The notes: generated by a model not told the origin, from the letters alone. A DNA stretch of 64,000 bases from Tubiluchus corallicola (GCA_030141605.1 JAQGDQ010000006.1:1309501-1373500); one strand, 5' to 3'; positions 21,770 through 44,200 are shown, numbered from the stretch's first letter. Program-made: numbers and translations.

Positions 21770-22051
21770 AAACGTGCTGTACCTAACATGCAAATTATTG
21801 TGCACAAAATCGACGTAAAAAGACATAAATGCAGTAAAAGCTCTTTAGTTTAGGCACACGCAAGTGTCTTATAATAAAACTCTTATTTTAAGTACGTGAA
21901 GGAAAAATATTGAATCAATTATGCGGAATTATTTGAGTCAATTACCAACAGTTTTTATATACATTCGAATAGGAGCAGCCCATACCAGACGTTTTTGAGT
22001 CAATTAGTTGACGATTCTATTAACCGTGAGTCTAATAAATGGCGGCTACTG
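21770..22051 (-). mobile_element. Pogo/Tigger-like element, one-ended fragment (copy 3)
   Basis: The right end, agtctaataaatggcggctactg read on plus in two parts (22029-22051), is an inverted copy of the terminal repeat of the elements at 42.5 and 49.6 kb. Internal blocks also match those copies in reverse, including gagtcaatta, the ttcgaatag...ggc segment, and tcttattttaagtacgt. The other terminus is not found. Left limit is approximate. Confidence 0.6.
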
Positions 22052-22376
22052 CATTTAAATAAGTAGGTACAGGCTTGTGTGAATCAAGCTAGCAACTCTT
22101 TAATTCTGACTCCAATGACCAATAATGGCTCTTGACTTGCGACTTTTCTGTCCTTTTATATTGTTATATAGTTTGGCATATTGCAAACAGTAATCTAGCG
22201 TTTCGTTGCAGAATGTTCTCAACACGATGTTTATGGTACAACTGCAGCTTTATTTGTTATCTAGGCAATCACTCTAATGGATAAGTCACTTAATTGGCAG
22301 AAGTGCACTGAACTGTGCACTATTCTGATTTAGTTTTTTGTCAATAGTACACCTATTGCAATTTTTATATATGTAG

Positions 22377-32043
<9,667 letters not shown>

Positions 32044-32221
32044 CATTCAACTGCTTCACATTATAGTTCTGGGCAAAAGCCCTGCAACATATGCAGACTT
32101 TGTAGAAGACTGAGACTTTTGTCATGCTAATTAACTCTAAATGATTCTTGTAGATCTTGTCTAAGTTTTATGATTGCATGATTGTCCAAGTTTTGTGTTA
32201 ATACAGCTTTTTGTATCTTGA

Positions 32222-32227
32222 AATAAA
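32222..32227 (+). terminator. Poly(A) signal of NSUN5
   Basis: AATAAA lies about 180 nt after the NSUN5 stop codon and is the first canonical signal downstream. Confidence 0.55.
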
Positions 32228-35200
32228 TCAACATCCTTGCAAAAACATGTTTTTCAAAACAATTTGTTCTGCGTGAAGTTTGCTTGTACTAGTACAGGCT
32301 GCAATTGTGTTTGAGTTGTTTTGTCCACTTATTCTGCAGTCATGTCATTGTTTTAGCATAATAACTTAACTAATTAGTTTCCAATGTTAAAAATGTCACT
32401 CCTTGTCAGTGTATTGTTATTACAAATGAATGAAAGATAGAGTGACTAACAGAATGAGTAGTAAGTTAGTGACTGAATAATGAAATAATAAATGCTTTTA
32501 GGTGTGATTACAAAATGAATGAAAAAATGAATCAACCAAAGATGATGTTTTGTGAGTGAGGATATGTGAGTGTGCATGTTATTAATGTTGCTCTTCCTTC
32601 ATGTTTTGCCTTTGTTGCTGACTCTTTCCAATAGTTGGTACAACTAATTGCGATGATCTCCATCATTATCTTGCATCAACTGATTTCTGATATTACTGGC
32701 GTTGTTGTCATACATATAGTTTACTGCTGTTAAAAGTGTCATTTTTGCTTGTGCCTTTTTTGTCTTTGTTCATAAGAATTGATCGCAACATAATTATATG
32801 AAAGGTATACAAACGTTTGAATGACTTTCGAGTTTGTGCACTGTTGTACATATCTCTGTTCTAACTTAAATGTCCCATTGAATTTTATTAAATCATTAAA
32901 TTCATATGATCAAATACATTTACACTAATTGAAATCCCAACAAATATACTGAAACAAGCCTTTTGTAGTAAAGTAAATACCAGGTAATTTAGAATCACTT
33001 ACAGTGCTGGATTACAGCATAGACCGGTTAAGCCATGGTTAGACTATGTGTTTGCTACTGCAGCTTATTTATTAACGATTTAATCATTAATGAGAGCAAT
33101 TAGCATTAAAATTACTCCAGAAGTGAAGTTAATTTTGAATAGTTACCAGTAGTTACTTTTATGCCTAGGATTCGTTAGAGGACCTTTCAGTCCGTTTTTC
33201 TTCAGTCCCAGGTCTAGGGTCTGCAGAAAATTAATCCAGGAATTGCAGATTTACAGTATTCAAACATACCTTTAAAACTTACCAGTTGTTACACCAGGCG
33301 TGACCATGGAGATGAATAACTAAAGCCTAACATTTAAGGTCACAGTTAGACGTGAATCGGCCTCTCTAGTGTGAGCTGTTCATTTAGAATTTTAGATGCT
33401 CTCGCCGACAGTAGTCAGAATATGCAGCATGTGTAAGGTGTTTAGTTGTGCCTGTTTGTCTGTCTGTGTGAACTGTTTGCATAATAAAATCAAAATGGAT
33501 AAACCTATGATCTGGTCTGGGCAAGAGCTGAAAATCCATTTATTAATTCAAAAGGTCAAGGTTAACAAATTAAACGAACAGAAGAAGTTGCATTCACCAA
33601 ACTTGCCACTGGGATTTACATTGTAAAGAGCAGAAAGTCAGCGTCCCAAGTTCAAAGGTATCAAAATAATAAGTTTTTTCCTTGGTGAAGGCATGGAAAC
33701 GCTTTTTATCAGAGTTATCGTTAAAAGTTCTGTTACGTTCCTTTTGGTATTATTTATTGACATTCTTACCGGTTTTTGATTCGTTAAGAACATATACGTG
33801 CTTTCGCTACAAACTATCAATTAATTTGAAATGTTGGTTGTCGAGAAGCATCTTTCGGTATAAATTATTTGTTTTTATTTTTCATTACGTTTGATGGTAA
33901 TACTAATCTGTGTGCCTGTATCAACCTGCCGTACCATGCCTTTTAATCGCCTATTAATGTGTTTATTTGCTCGTCCTTTTATCAGATAATGTAGACTAAA
34001 TAATTGTTTGATGTTATTGCACTACGTCGACTAGTGGTCGAGGTGGAGATAATGAGGGTAATTTGTTCTTGGTTTGTGCGATTTTTTATTAAAACCACTA
34101 AGTTAACCAAAGAATTCAACCAATGGCTCGCTGATATATTGTGTATCTTATACATATGCTTAAGCTTGATAATGGGTGGAAAAACTTTAACCAGCTCCTC
34201 CATCTATAGGAGGTTTCTGGTTTTGTGCTTCCCCGTCTGTTTGTGTTGGTTTTATTTTTATTCTGAGGCATGTGCTGTTTGCCCCTGTAGGCTTACCGCG
34301 TCTAGTATCTTTATACCAGAAGTAGTTCGAGGCACATGCGTTTGAGTGGTCAGCGAGTGTTGACTGGCACGTAATGTGGGGTTAGTGGTCACACACGGTG
34401 GTTCAACAACTACTCTCAGACAACTAGTAGACTGGACATTTCTCGTGTAGAGTATATGATATTAAACTTTCTTTGACGCACGATTTGTTAACTAGAATCT
34501 GTTTATGAATCAAAGTGCAGAATAAATCAAACAATATTCTCTGGTTTGAGTACTTACAGTGTAAGTGCTTAGCTGCGTATATCATGGTTGCCGTTAAGTG
34601 TTTTACATAATAGTGAGCTTCATTCCAGACACTTACGTTTAATCTTACTGTTAACGTCGTTGGTTAATGTATTTTATTGGTCGGAGCATCGTGGTAACAT
34701 TATTGATTTACATGTGATTAAGTAATGCGTGCTGTGATGATATAAAACTGTGTTTAGTATGTCTCAGGTTAAAATAGTACGAACGAAAAGTGCACGTAAT
34801 TCTTTTTATTCTGCTTAAAATATAGGTTTCAATTATGATTACTTACAGTTTAGTAATTAATAGCAATTATTTTGTAGTTAGCAGTTTCTGTTGTTTCCTA
34901 CTATGAATTTGTGAATTAAGTCAGCGCATTATGTGCCACGCTGCCTTTATTTGACGACACAGGATTAAGATTTATCGGCTCTTTGTACACCAAGTTCAAC
35001 AATTTTGATAAAATTTACTATAGGGTGCGTTATATATCAAACTGATGCTATTCTTCTTGCAAAGATTTGCAAAATTCTATCAACAATTACTCTTTGTTTA
35101 GTGTCTTAATGCTTTCTTACCTTAATTGTGGTTGACGCGACATTGACGTAAGATGAACAACCATGCATTCATGTAGATAGGCGTCAACTACGTGGGTTCT

Positions 35201-35711
35201 TGTGAAAACATTTGTCCCTATAACTATCATGTTCAACTTTGACTTAGCCAGCATTTCAGAATCGTGAAACTTGTGAAAAATATTAAATCGGCGAGCGCAT
35301 TTTCATCAACGCCACAGAGTCTGACGAATTATTAAGCTTTTATGTATAATTTAGAATTAAGTTAAAGTCGTTTAGTAAAGTTAAGGTTAGTTTACGTTAA
35401 GTTAGATTAGGTTAAGTTTATTTAATTTTTTAAATATTTCAATTTTGCATATAAATTTTTTAATGTTTTAGCTGCGTTAGCATCACTGAAACAACAATTA
35501 ATAAACTGTATATTGTCGTAAGTCATTTTACCAACAATGTGCGACAAAGAATTTTTTATTGCAACCTGCGCGTGAAAGCTATAGCGTCATAGTGCAATAA
35601 TGCTCTGTGTAAGTTTTTGTTATATTATGACTTCGTGCTTGGTGCAAAATAAATTCCGGCATGTGAGATATTCAATTGACGTCAAACATATTGGTCTATC
35701 GCTCCACTTAC
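32228..35711. other. Intergenic, no supported gene
   Basis: About 3.5 kb of AT-rich DNA with short open frames but no phased exon series I can support. A run of gttaag/gttagg-like steps lies at 35340-35420. Minus-strand frames near 35140-35300 are open for about 60 codons without recognisable motifs. Confidence 0.5.
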
Positions 35712-35834
35712 GCTGTAACGTAAGCACGCTCAGCGGCATTCGGGACAACAGCTTATGCTGGTCAACAACTGTCGATACTAAACTAGACAACATGACGGCC
35801 ATAATTAATGTCCAATCGGCAGACAAACTGATTG
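35712..35834 (-). CDS. Candidate exon resembling the start of a COMM domain
   Basis: On the minus strand, an AAACAG acceptor and an excellent C|GTAAGTG donor bound 123 nt (phase 1-1) encoding 40 residues that include LSADWTLIMAVMLSSLVSTV and PLSVLTLQ. The order D-W-x-L...L-S-S...P-x-x-x-L-x-L matches the first part of COMM domains (COMMD proteins, partners in the Commander endosomal complex). No neighbouring exons were found, and the overlapping plus-strand frame 35600-35923 is also open, so the strand is not certain. It could be an isolated fragment. Confidence 0.3.
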
Positions 35835-37129
35835 CTGTTTTTCACAAATATAAATTTGCAGAGCAGCAGCTATTTTTACACGAAATTAACACTTCAAGTA
35901 GGCAAAAAATGACTTCAATTTAAACAGAATATAGAGACGAAGTTTTAAAGCACTGCAAAATGTAGAGACATAAGTATAAGAAAGGAACTAAGCCAGTTAG
36001 CATTGCTTACAATAAATGGGCAACAAAATATTGAATATACGAACACATCATACCTATTTTTTCTAATTTTAACTAATCATGTGGTCGTTCGCAAGCTTTT
36101 ATCCACTTTTTGAATTTTTTCAACTGTTTGTTAGACTACAGAAATTGAATAAGTTTGATTATTTTATTCCGCAAACGATCTTGCCCAAGTTACGTAAGAA
36201 AAAGTCCCAATGACATGTTTTAATTATAATTATTGCCAGGAAAATAGCATAAAATTGACTATTTCAGGATACAAATTTCACGTTGATATATTTCATAAAT
36301 TTTAACCACATTTGAATTAATCTGGACGGTGAAGGTCTTATTGAGTTTTATAAAAACTGACCAGAAAAGAAAACATTTTGCCTGAATGTGAATTCCTATG
36401 AGAGTGCTCGCTTACCACATAATCCTGACAATTGTTACGTATCCCGTAGATGAGTTCAACTCTGCCGCTGGGCTTCAACTATTGCTAACTGGCCATTCCT
36501 ACAACCTACGCAAACCTACTTTGATATGCTCATATTGTAATTTTTACATGCATGTTAACCTTGAATCATTTATATCTGCCAACTCTGACTTCAATATAAA
36601 TTTCATTGTCATCTCTGTTCAAGTGGGCCATTTTGCATTTGCGATCCTTAAAGCAGCGTCATATGATCGGCCTAATTAACCTCGTTAAGTTAATTTGTAT
36701 AAGTTAAGAGTTGTCTTTATGTAGCTTACAAGGTCGTACATTAAACTTAACTGCGTATTTTTATTAATAGCAAAACCAGTAACTCATAGATGCAAGCCTG
36801 TGCATTTCTTCCTATAAAAAACGAAATTGTACTATGTGTTTTCATTAATTCACCTGCAATTTTAATCGACAATACAGACAATTGACAACCTATAATAAGG
36901 TCTAAAGCCAGGCTGATTTCTCTCCCGCAAATTTTTGGAAAGTTGAGCATTTTTCATAAGAATATAGCATATACCGACAATACATAGTTAGAGCTATTAT
37001 CCCGAAAGACGTGGTAATGAACCAGTTCTGTGTGCGTGTGAAAAATAGGCACATTGATTGGACAGTCAGCAGAGCTTGACTGAGAATGACTGACATTTTG
37101 TTTGACGTCATTTATTCACTTTAACACAG

Positions 37130-37299
37130 TTTGGCGAAACAGCTTATCCTTTGTGCTAGCTACTACTGAATCCGTTGTACTGAATCCGGATGATCCACGT
37201 TGGTATGATGCTATATATTTACGTCAATTTCCATTTCAAAGCTTTCAGTTTAATGTATTTAATGGCTGTTCAACGTTGATGAACGATGATGCACTCAAG
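37130..37299 (+). CDS. Isolated coding-like exon, family unknown
   Basis: A CACAG acceptor and an AAG|GTATAT donor bound 170 nt with one open frame, containing LATTESVVLNPDDPRWYDAI and FNVFNGCSTLMNDDALK. Base composition is more balanced than the flanks. The donor is formed by the first bases of a TA microsatellite, so the exon may have been cut short by the adjacent insertion. No partner exons recognised. Confidence 0.3.
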
Positions 37300-37317
37300 G
37301 TATATATATATATATAT

Positions 37318-37622
37318 CACCTTTCTCTCACCATCCTCCTGGTAGATTTTCATCTGTCAGCCGGCGAACACTTGATAACGTCTCTCCACGGAGATTCTTA
37401 GCACCCCCTGCCCATTTAAGGGCTGGCGGGGACTGGGGGCCGTTGTTTCAGTTGTCTTCGCCATGAGTTACTTGAGCAAAAAGTACTTCAGTGACTTGCT
37501 AGGTCTATCCTGAAGGATTTGGTCCACAGCTCCTTATTTGAATATTCGGAGCACCCTGGCTCGTGAGCCAGGGGTCCCCCATCCGCCACCCGGGGGATGC
37601 GCCCGGTACTCCCCCCCCGTAT
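37318..37622. mobile_element. GC-rich structured island inside a TA microsatellite
   Basis: About 300 bp of clearly GC-richer sequence sits between (TA)n tracts at 37300-37317 and 37620-37636. It includes a perfect hairpin cctggctcgtgagccagg (about 37554-37571) and a catcc...ggatg stem around the run accccgggggat-like segment near 37580-37600. This composition break and microsatellite embedding suggest an inserted retroelement end or SINE-like unit. No open frame of note. Confidence 0.4.
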
Positions 37623-37944
37623 ATATACATATATATGACGCAGTCCCTTGTGATCTTGGAAGCATTGAATTATACTTTGCAAACAAATCTAAAATTTGAG
37701 AATTTTCATTACGCTAGTGTACCACGAAAGAGTAATTATTGTATTACCTAATTAAATGAATCTTTTTGTAATTACATTTCATAAAACTCTGCCGCCTAGA
37801 ATAAATCCGAATAATACATACGTAACTGATTATTTTATATTGTTTATAATCTGATTACGTGTACTCTAAAGTTGGTGTCAACAGTTGGAAAACTTAAATT
37901 GGTTGGCTGTTTTGATGGAATTACGTTTTAGCATGATTGCCAGA

Positions 37945-38010
37945 TGCTGCATGGTCTAGTGGTTATCGTATTAGACTTGTAATCCAAAGGTCTCGGTTTA
38001 TTCATAAATT
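37945..38010 (+). pseudogene. Decayed tRNA-like sequence (anticodon loop CTTGTAA)
   Basis: Box A tggtctagtgg (37952-37962) matches the RNA polymerase III consensus exactly. It is followed by a D-arm-like ggttatcgta and an anticodon arm ttaga-cttgtaa-tccaa with 4 of 5 pairs and anticodon TGT (Thr). The T arm and acceptor 3' half are not recognisable, so it is a tRNA pseudogene or the head of a SINE. Confidence 0.5.
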
Positions 38011-38019
38011 GAATGGCAT

Positions 38020-39557
38020 TCTGAGATTTTTATGAGAAAAATTCACTTGAAGGTTTGTTTTTGATAATTTCGGTGAAATTTAAACCGATCAGTCAGTGTA
38101 ATCTGTTTCGGGCTCAGCCAAGCACGAGAAATGACAAAGATGCCACTTTTGATGCCATATACCTGGTGTAGTCTCCAGACATTCGTTTCAGTTGTTAATG
38201 ATAAATGTCCCGTTAATGATAAATGTTGTTTACGACTGGTTGTTGCTGTTGTTTATATGAGAATTGTTCGATTATTACGCGCGTTCAAGTTCAATGACTT
38301 AAAAACTATGGCATGTACAACAGCACGATTTAGGTATTATCATTATTACATTATCTTTTATATAAGTATGTTCATTATAAGTTCCATGGATATGGATAAG
38401 GTACTTGTTATTTACTGCAGCCTAAAGCGCTGAATTCAAGTTGAATGTCAATGTAGTGTGAAAACAGAGAGACAATTGAAAGAGTTAAGCTCTGGACAAG
38501 GTGAGCCAGTGACAGCCTGCTATTGTGTCCCCTTTCAAGGCAAGTAGGCGAAATTGTTGGTATTTACGACCTATAGCTGTCCTTGCAACTTGATTAATTT
38601 TACAGAGCAAAGTTCTAGTGGTGAATGCATGTGATCTAGAACTCCCACGTATTGTCTTCCCATGTATTACGCATCAGACCTGTGTTAATTTTTCACCTGT
38701 TAGCTTGCGGCACTTTCACTCACTGCTTAGTGCTGCATGTAATAAGTGCATGAGAATAATAAAGGATTTAGCCGTAGGAATTAGAATTAGACAGGTGTTG
38801 ACAAACCTGCACTTAGATTGTTATTGTTTATTAAAGTGTTGTATGTATATACTGGATTTTCTTTTTTTCAGTGTAATGGAATGCGTAGAGTATATGTAGC
38901 AATTGAACTCTGTATGACAATAGTTTAGCCTAGAACATGATATACTGAGGTAAGAGCATTTTATGTTGAGGTATAATTATTTGAATAAGTACTCAGTTTC
39001 ATAAATTATTTTTGCGGAAATGACTTATTAGCTTACATGATCTACTTGTATTACAGATGTTTATTTGTTTGTTGCTGTTTTGATACCATTATCAGCTAAG
39101 TGGTTTAATTTCTCATTAAGCTCAGTTTTGTTTTAGGGTTTTTAACAATTTTTCGTATTTTTATGAAGTTCATTTAATTTCTGACACCATGTCTTTCTTA
39201 ATTGGACCCCCTGCATTCTTGGTATTTTTAATTGTGCAACTCACGAGTTAAGAACATGTTAAGTTTGTGAGTGCAAACCTGTATGCGCAGGCAAATAATG
39301 ACGCAACGAAAACGTTCAGTTCAGGATGAAATTTTTAATTACACTACTATTTTGTCAATATTAACTGCATTCATGTTCGATCGCAACAAACTTTTGGCAC
39401 ATTTCTCAACTTGGACTTCTTTCACATTTGTCACTAAGTGTTTTCACTGTGTTTTAGCACATTTCAATAATTATTAGTAGTTTAAGCATAGTATGTAAAG
39501 CTCACTGTCTCTCTTACATTCTAAAATAATTTTAGAGATATGTACACATGAACCGAC
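38020..39557. other. Intergenic, nothing recognised
   Basis: AT-rich sequence with short open frames on both strands, none with phased splice partners or family motifs. Confidence 0.5.
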
Positions 39558-40752
39558 AAGCTTTGTACCGTGCACAGTAAGTTTGATGCAGGCGTATTTG
39601 GTCCTGGTAATTTTGGTGCTGGGAAAATTTGCTGCTAGGAATTTTTGGTACAGGGAAATTTTGGTACAGGGAAAATGTGGTACTGGTAAATACAGTACTG
39701 GCAAAGTTTTGTTAAGCATTTTTGGAGCAAGTAAATCTGGTACAAGAAAAAAATGGTAGAGAACAGGTTTGGTGCTACGTATATTGGAGATTAATATTTA
39801 ATATTAAATATTTATTTAATATTAACTACGTATTTAATATTGGAAAAGTTTGGTACTAGGAAAATTTGATACAGAGAAAGCTTGGTACAAGTGTAGCATA
39901 GTACTATGAAAATGTCTTTTATATAAACTCAAAAAATTATGGAGTTTGTTCATATTGTTACATTTGTTTTCATTTGTTTTTTTGTGTTCGTTTATTTATT
40001 TGTCCACTCTTTATTATTTGTCATTATTGTTGTTGTTTGTGTGTTGCTTGCTCTTTTGTTGTGATCATCATCATCATCATTATGATCATTACTGTAATCA
40101 TTGTTACTTTTGTTGTTTTGTTCCTGCTGTTGTTGTCGTTGCTGTTGCCATTACCATTTTTGTTGTTGTTTTTTCTGTTGTTGTTGACATTGTTATTATA
40201 CATATTGTCATCATTGTTGCTGTTGCTGTTGTTCTTGTATGTTTATTTATTACCTGTTGTGTTTGTTGTCTTCATCATCATTATCAGCATCATTAATTTT
40301 TGTTGTCATTGTTACATTAATTTTGTTGTTTTGCTGCTATTGCTGTTGCTGCTACTGCTGTTGTTGCTGTTTATGTTGTTTCTTTGTTTCTTGCATGCTG
40401 CTTTTGTTATTTTCATTGTCAACACTGATGTGGTCATTGCTACATTTTGTTGCTGTTGTTGTTTTGTAATGAGATACAGAGATGGTTTATTCTCTGTTTA
40501 CTACCAAATTTTCCAGTACTAAACTTTCCTAGTACAAAATTTTCCCAGTACTATATTTTCTTAGTAGCAAAACTTCTTTGTACCACACACAGTTTCTTAG
40601 TACTAACATTCCTGCTACCATATTTTCTTTTTACCAAACATTCCTTTTAATAGATTTTCCTAGTACCAAAATGCCTTATGCCTAAAGATCATAGTACCAA
40701 ACTTACCTGTATCAAAATTTCCATATACTAGAAATTCGTTGTACCAAAGCTT
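39558..40752. mobile_element. Foldback-type element with repeat-array arms
   Basis: The left arm (39558 to about 39925) is a run of degenerate 16-20 bp units like tttggtactaggaaaa. The right arm (about 40500-40752) is a run of the same unit inverted, like ttttcctagtaccaaa. Ends mirror each other: aagctttgtacc at 39558 and gtaccaaagctt at 40741-40752. The central loop (about 39926-40500) is trinucleotide-rich (ttg, ctg, cat steps). Long inverted repeats built from short tandem units around a loop are the hallmark of foldback elements. No transposase frame; the leucine/valine frames of the loop are simple-sequence artefacts. Confidence 0.6.
40040..40470. repeat. Trinucleotide-rich low-complexity tract
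   Basis: Interspersed ttg, tgc, ctg, tca and cat steps without a clean repeat unit, inside the loop of the foldback-type element. Confidence 0.8.
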
Positions 40753-41264
40753 CAAACATTCGGTTTGCATTAATATATATATAATATAGGGTAGCTTGTA
40801 CCCAACTAACTAATTAACTAAATAATGTGTAAAGCTTAACATGTTGTCCTGTCACATTGAACAAAGTCTGTCATATGCAGCATAGTTGTCTGGTAAGTAT
40901 TGGTAGGTATCTTTATGGGATACGTCTGTTAGTCTCAAACCTTCAAGATTGCATAGTGAATTTTCTCACTTAATGTCTTCATTATGCAATGTTTGCCAAA
41001 GGGATTTGCCTGGCAAGCGAGTGATAGAAGTTTCACCGGATTAGCAGAAGAAGAAATGCACTCTATGCTTATTGAGCATACTTACACTAGTAGTTAATTT
41101 CTCCCTTATTACAAATCACTTTGCAGCCTCGGAGTAGGCCGCACTGTTTTAGTAACACTTTTCACTTCCTAAATTTTTACAGGGCAGAGAGTTTTCATTA
41201 ATCATTTTGAATTACTGAAGTGCAAGCTGAAAACTGTTAATATTTTTCTTGTGTATTTTCAAGA

Positions 41265-44200
41265 ATGGATTCTCATACTGATCTGCAAAATGATGCTTCT
41301 CTTGAGCTGGAACCTCTTTTGGTATGTTAGATTAAATAATTTTATTTTAATGCAAAAGATGTACATTATGTGTATTTTTACAAGACGACAAGATATGTAG
41401 TTTTATATACGTATGTGCACAAATGAGATTTTTATGTGTCATGGCCTGATGGAGTACAATGTGTCAATGTGTGTGTTGTGAAAAATGCAAGCCTTTATGT
41501 TCACAGTCATTGTAGATTGAAGTTCTAGAAGCTACTCAACAAACAGGACAGGTCTTGGATAAATGTAGGCTCATTATAGAAACCATTTAGTAGTTAGTGT
41601 TGTTTTTGTGTTTAAAAGAACAGGATTAACTGCCAAGTTCTAAACTGGAATATTCTTGAGCCTACTTGTGGAACCAAATGTTTCACTTCAGACAGAAAGG
41701 CAGACAAGTATTATTGATTACATTTTGGACCTTGACTTCATTTCTTTGCATAGTTAGACATGTCTTTTTAATTCTAGATTGTTGAGCAACCAACCGAAAC
41801 ATCTAGTTTTGAAAGTACTCAGCCACAAACTGCTAATGCAGGTGATGAAGAAGAAGAAGATTTCTCAAAAATGTTTGAAGAGACTGTGCCATTTGAAAAC
41901 TTTCTTGGAGTAGGCACATCTGTTGAAAAAGCCTCTCCTCCATCAACACATCGATCTTTTGATTTCGACGAACCATGTAATACTTTATAAATACAAAGTG
42001 ATGCCTGTTTAAATGTTTCGGTATTGATGTGTAACTAATCTTGTTTCTAGCAAACAATGTCAAAATGTATAATGAGTTCTTTTGATTATGAAATGTAATA
42101 GACAAGTCTTATTGATTAATCCAAAATTACACACCTAAAATCCCTGACAAAAATTTACACATTGATTATAATATAAATTTTAGGTAGGAAAGATAATAAC
42201 GCTAGTAGAAGTGAGACTAAAAAGCAAAATGGTTTTTTGTGATAAGATGTCATTCTTTTGATATTTTTCGCAAATTGTTCCAACATTATTTGCAAATCAC
42301 CCCCACCAGAATAAAATAATCACACTTACATGGCTGAATGCTCTCTTTCAGTATTTGCTGTACTATCTACACTTACAAGACGTTTTAGAAAATAACGGTT
42401 GACAGTCACTACATTTAATAAAATATGCTGTCATGTTTAAAGGATGAATTACTTGTTAGATGGTTCATTTTTTCTAGGTGATTTGAAAATCTGAATTAAA
42501 CCTTGTTTTTTCAAATACAGTAGTCGCCGCTTAATAGACTAATGGTTAATAGACTCAATCCCTTAATTGACTCAAAAACGCCTGGAACAGGCCGCATCTA
42601 TTCAAATATATATAAAAACTATCGATAATTGACTCAAATAACTTCGATTAATTGACTCAATATTTTTCTTTCACGTACTGTGTCATCTTTACTTCCTTTT
42701 TGTGCATTATATATGTAGAAATGATCATGTTAAGTACTGTTTTGTTTGTAAACAGGTATGTATATCATGTGCTAATGTGCTAGCATAGAGGTTTTGCTTT
42801 GAATCTGTTACCCGCTCGCCCAGTGTTACCCAAAGAATTTTTGGAAGTTAAACATTTAATCACTTGTTTAGCGATTTCCTTTTGATGCTCTCATTGCAAA
42901 TCACGTTTTCAAGCTTAATGAGTTAATAGTCAAAGATGCAGGTACAGTAATCAGCCAGTATTCCTTGTGACTGATCAATTAAGTGCAAACGACTTAGTGC
43001 CAAAAAAACTAGTAGCATGAATGCTTTACATTTACTGGCTATGTCATGGAACACGTAAGTGAGCAGACAATTCAGAACCGTTTAAGTCACGCCCAATTCA
43101 CTTGTGATTCAATTCCCACTATGTTGCAAGAGATGAGCCTGTTACCATCTGCTCCACCTGGTATGAGCACAGCGAGTGTGAGACCTGGGCGGGAAATTGA
43201 TTTGGCCATTCAGGCCACATGCATCACACAGCAACAGATTTTCAACGCTTTTGTAATTATGAGAACTTTGCGAGCCAACTTCTTCGCAAAAAAATGAAGC
43301 AGCCAACTTTGAAGGAATTTTTGTAATTTTGCAAATAAACAGACTTGTGCGATTTAGAAAAGTATACTTTTTAATTTATTGTTAATTCACTTATATAAAT
43401 ATTTTGAAATATTTTTTTTTCTAATTTTTAACTGCACAAAGGAATTTAGGCATTACTTCGTTTCTAAAATTGATTGAAAACCTTTGCAGTGCATAATAAG
43501 CTGATGACTCATACTTCTAAGGCAGTAATACTACACCCATTGTTTAATAGGTTCAATTGGTTAATTGGGTCAAAACTCGTCTGTCCCAAAGTGAGTCTAT
43601 TAAGTGGTGACTACTGTACTATAAGCTTTTAAAGTTCGGGATTGGCATGATATGACAGGCTTGGACCCGTTTTGAGACGGAACTTAATGTTAAGGATTTG
43701 AGAAAAGTTCTGGATTGTGACGTTCCTTATCCCAAAATGCTGCTAAATATATACTGTTTAAAATGGAAATTTGCTTAAACCTAGTTGATCCTGAACCCAA
43801 TTATTTGAATTTTGCTCAAAGGAGCTGTAAGTGATTTTGGAAAATATTTTTTGGCGGTGTTATTCCAAAAAAGTATACAAATCGTATTATGTTTCTGCTC
43901 GACAGTATTACCTGCATCATGTTATGTGTTAGTAAAACTATTTCCTTTTGTATTTCTTTTATATAGCTCGGAACAGGGATCTATTTCCACATGTACATCG
44001 CTCGTTAAGAAGAGCTGGTGGTAGTAAGCGCAGACATCATCATCATCATCATAAGTATGTAGAACCACAACAAAATGATGAAAAGGCAAATCCAATAAGT
44101 GACTCTTCAGTGACTCCACAAATTTTTGTTGAAAATGTTGATGTGAGTATCTATTCGGAGTTGACATTTTAATTTACATAATGGTTTCTGTTTAATGTGA

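Noticed and set aside
34004-34345. Plus-strand frame of 113 codons
   Set aside because: Rich in Cys, Leu, Phe and Ile as expected from AT/T-rich DNA, with no family motif or phased splice sites.
35340-35420. Telomere-like TTAGG/TTAAG steps
   Set aside because: Units are irregular and few; not a telomeric repeat array.
35600-35923. Plus-strand open frame of 107 codons as a gene
   Set aside because: No recognisable motif and no splice partners; the opposite strand has precise splice boundaries and a COMM-like pattern, though this remains uncertain.
39946-40522. Open frames rich in Leu, Val, Cys and His
   Set aside because: Produced by trinucleotide-rich low-complexity DNA in the loop of the foldback-type element; overlapping frames are all open for the same reason.
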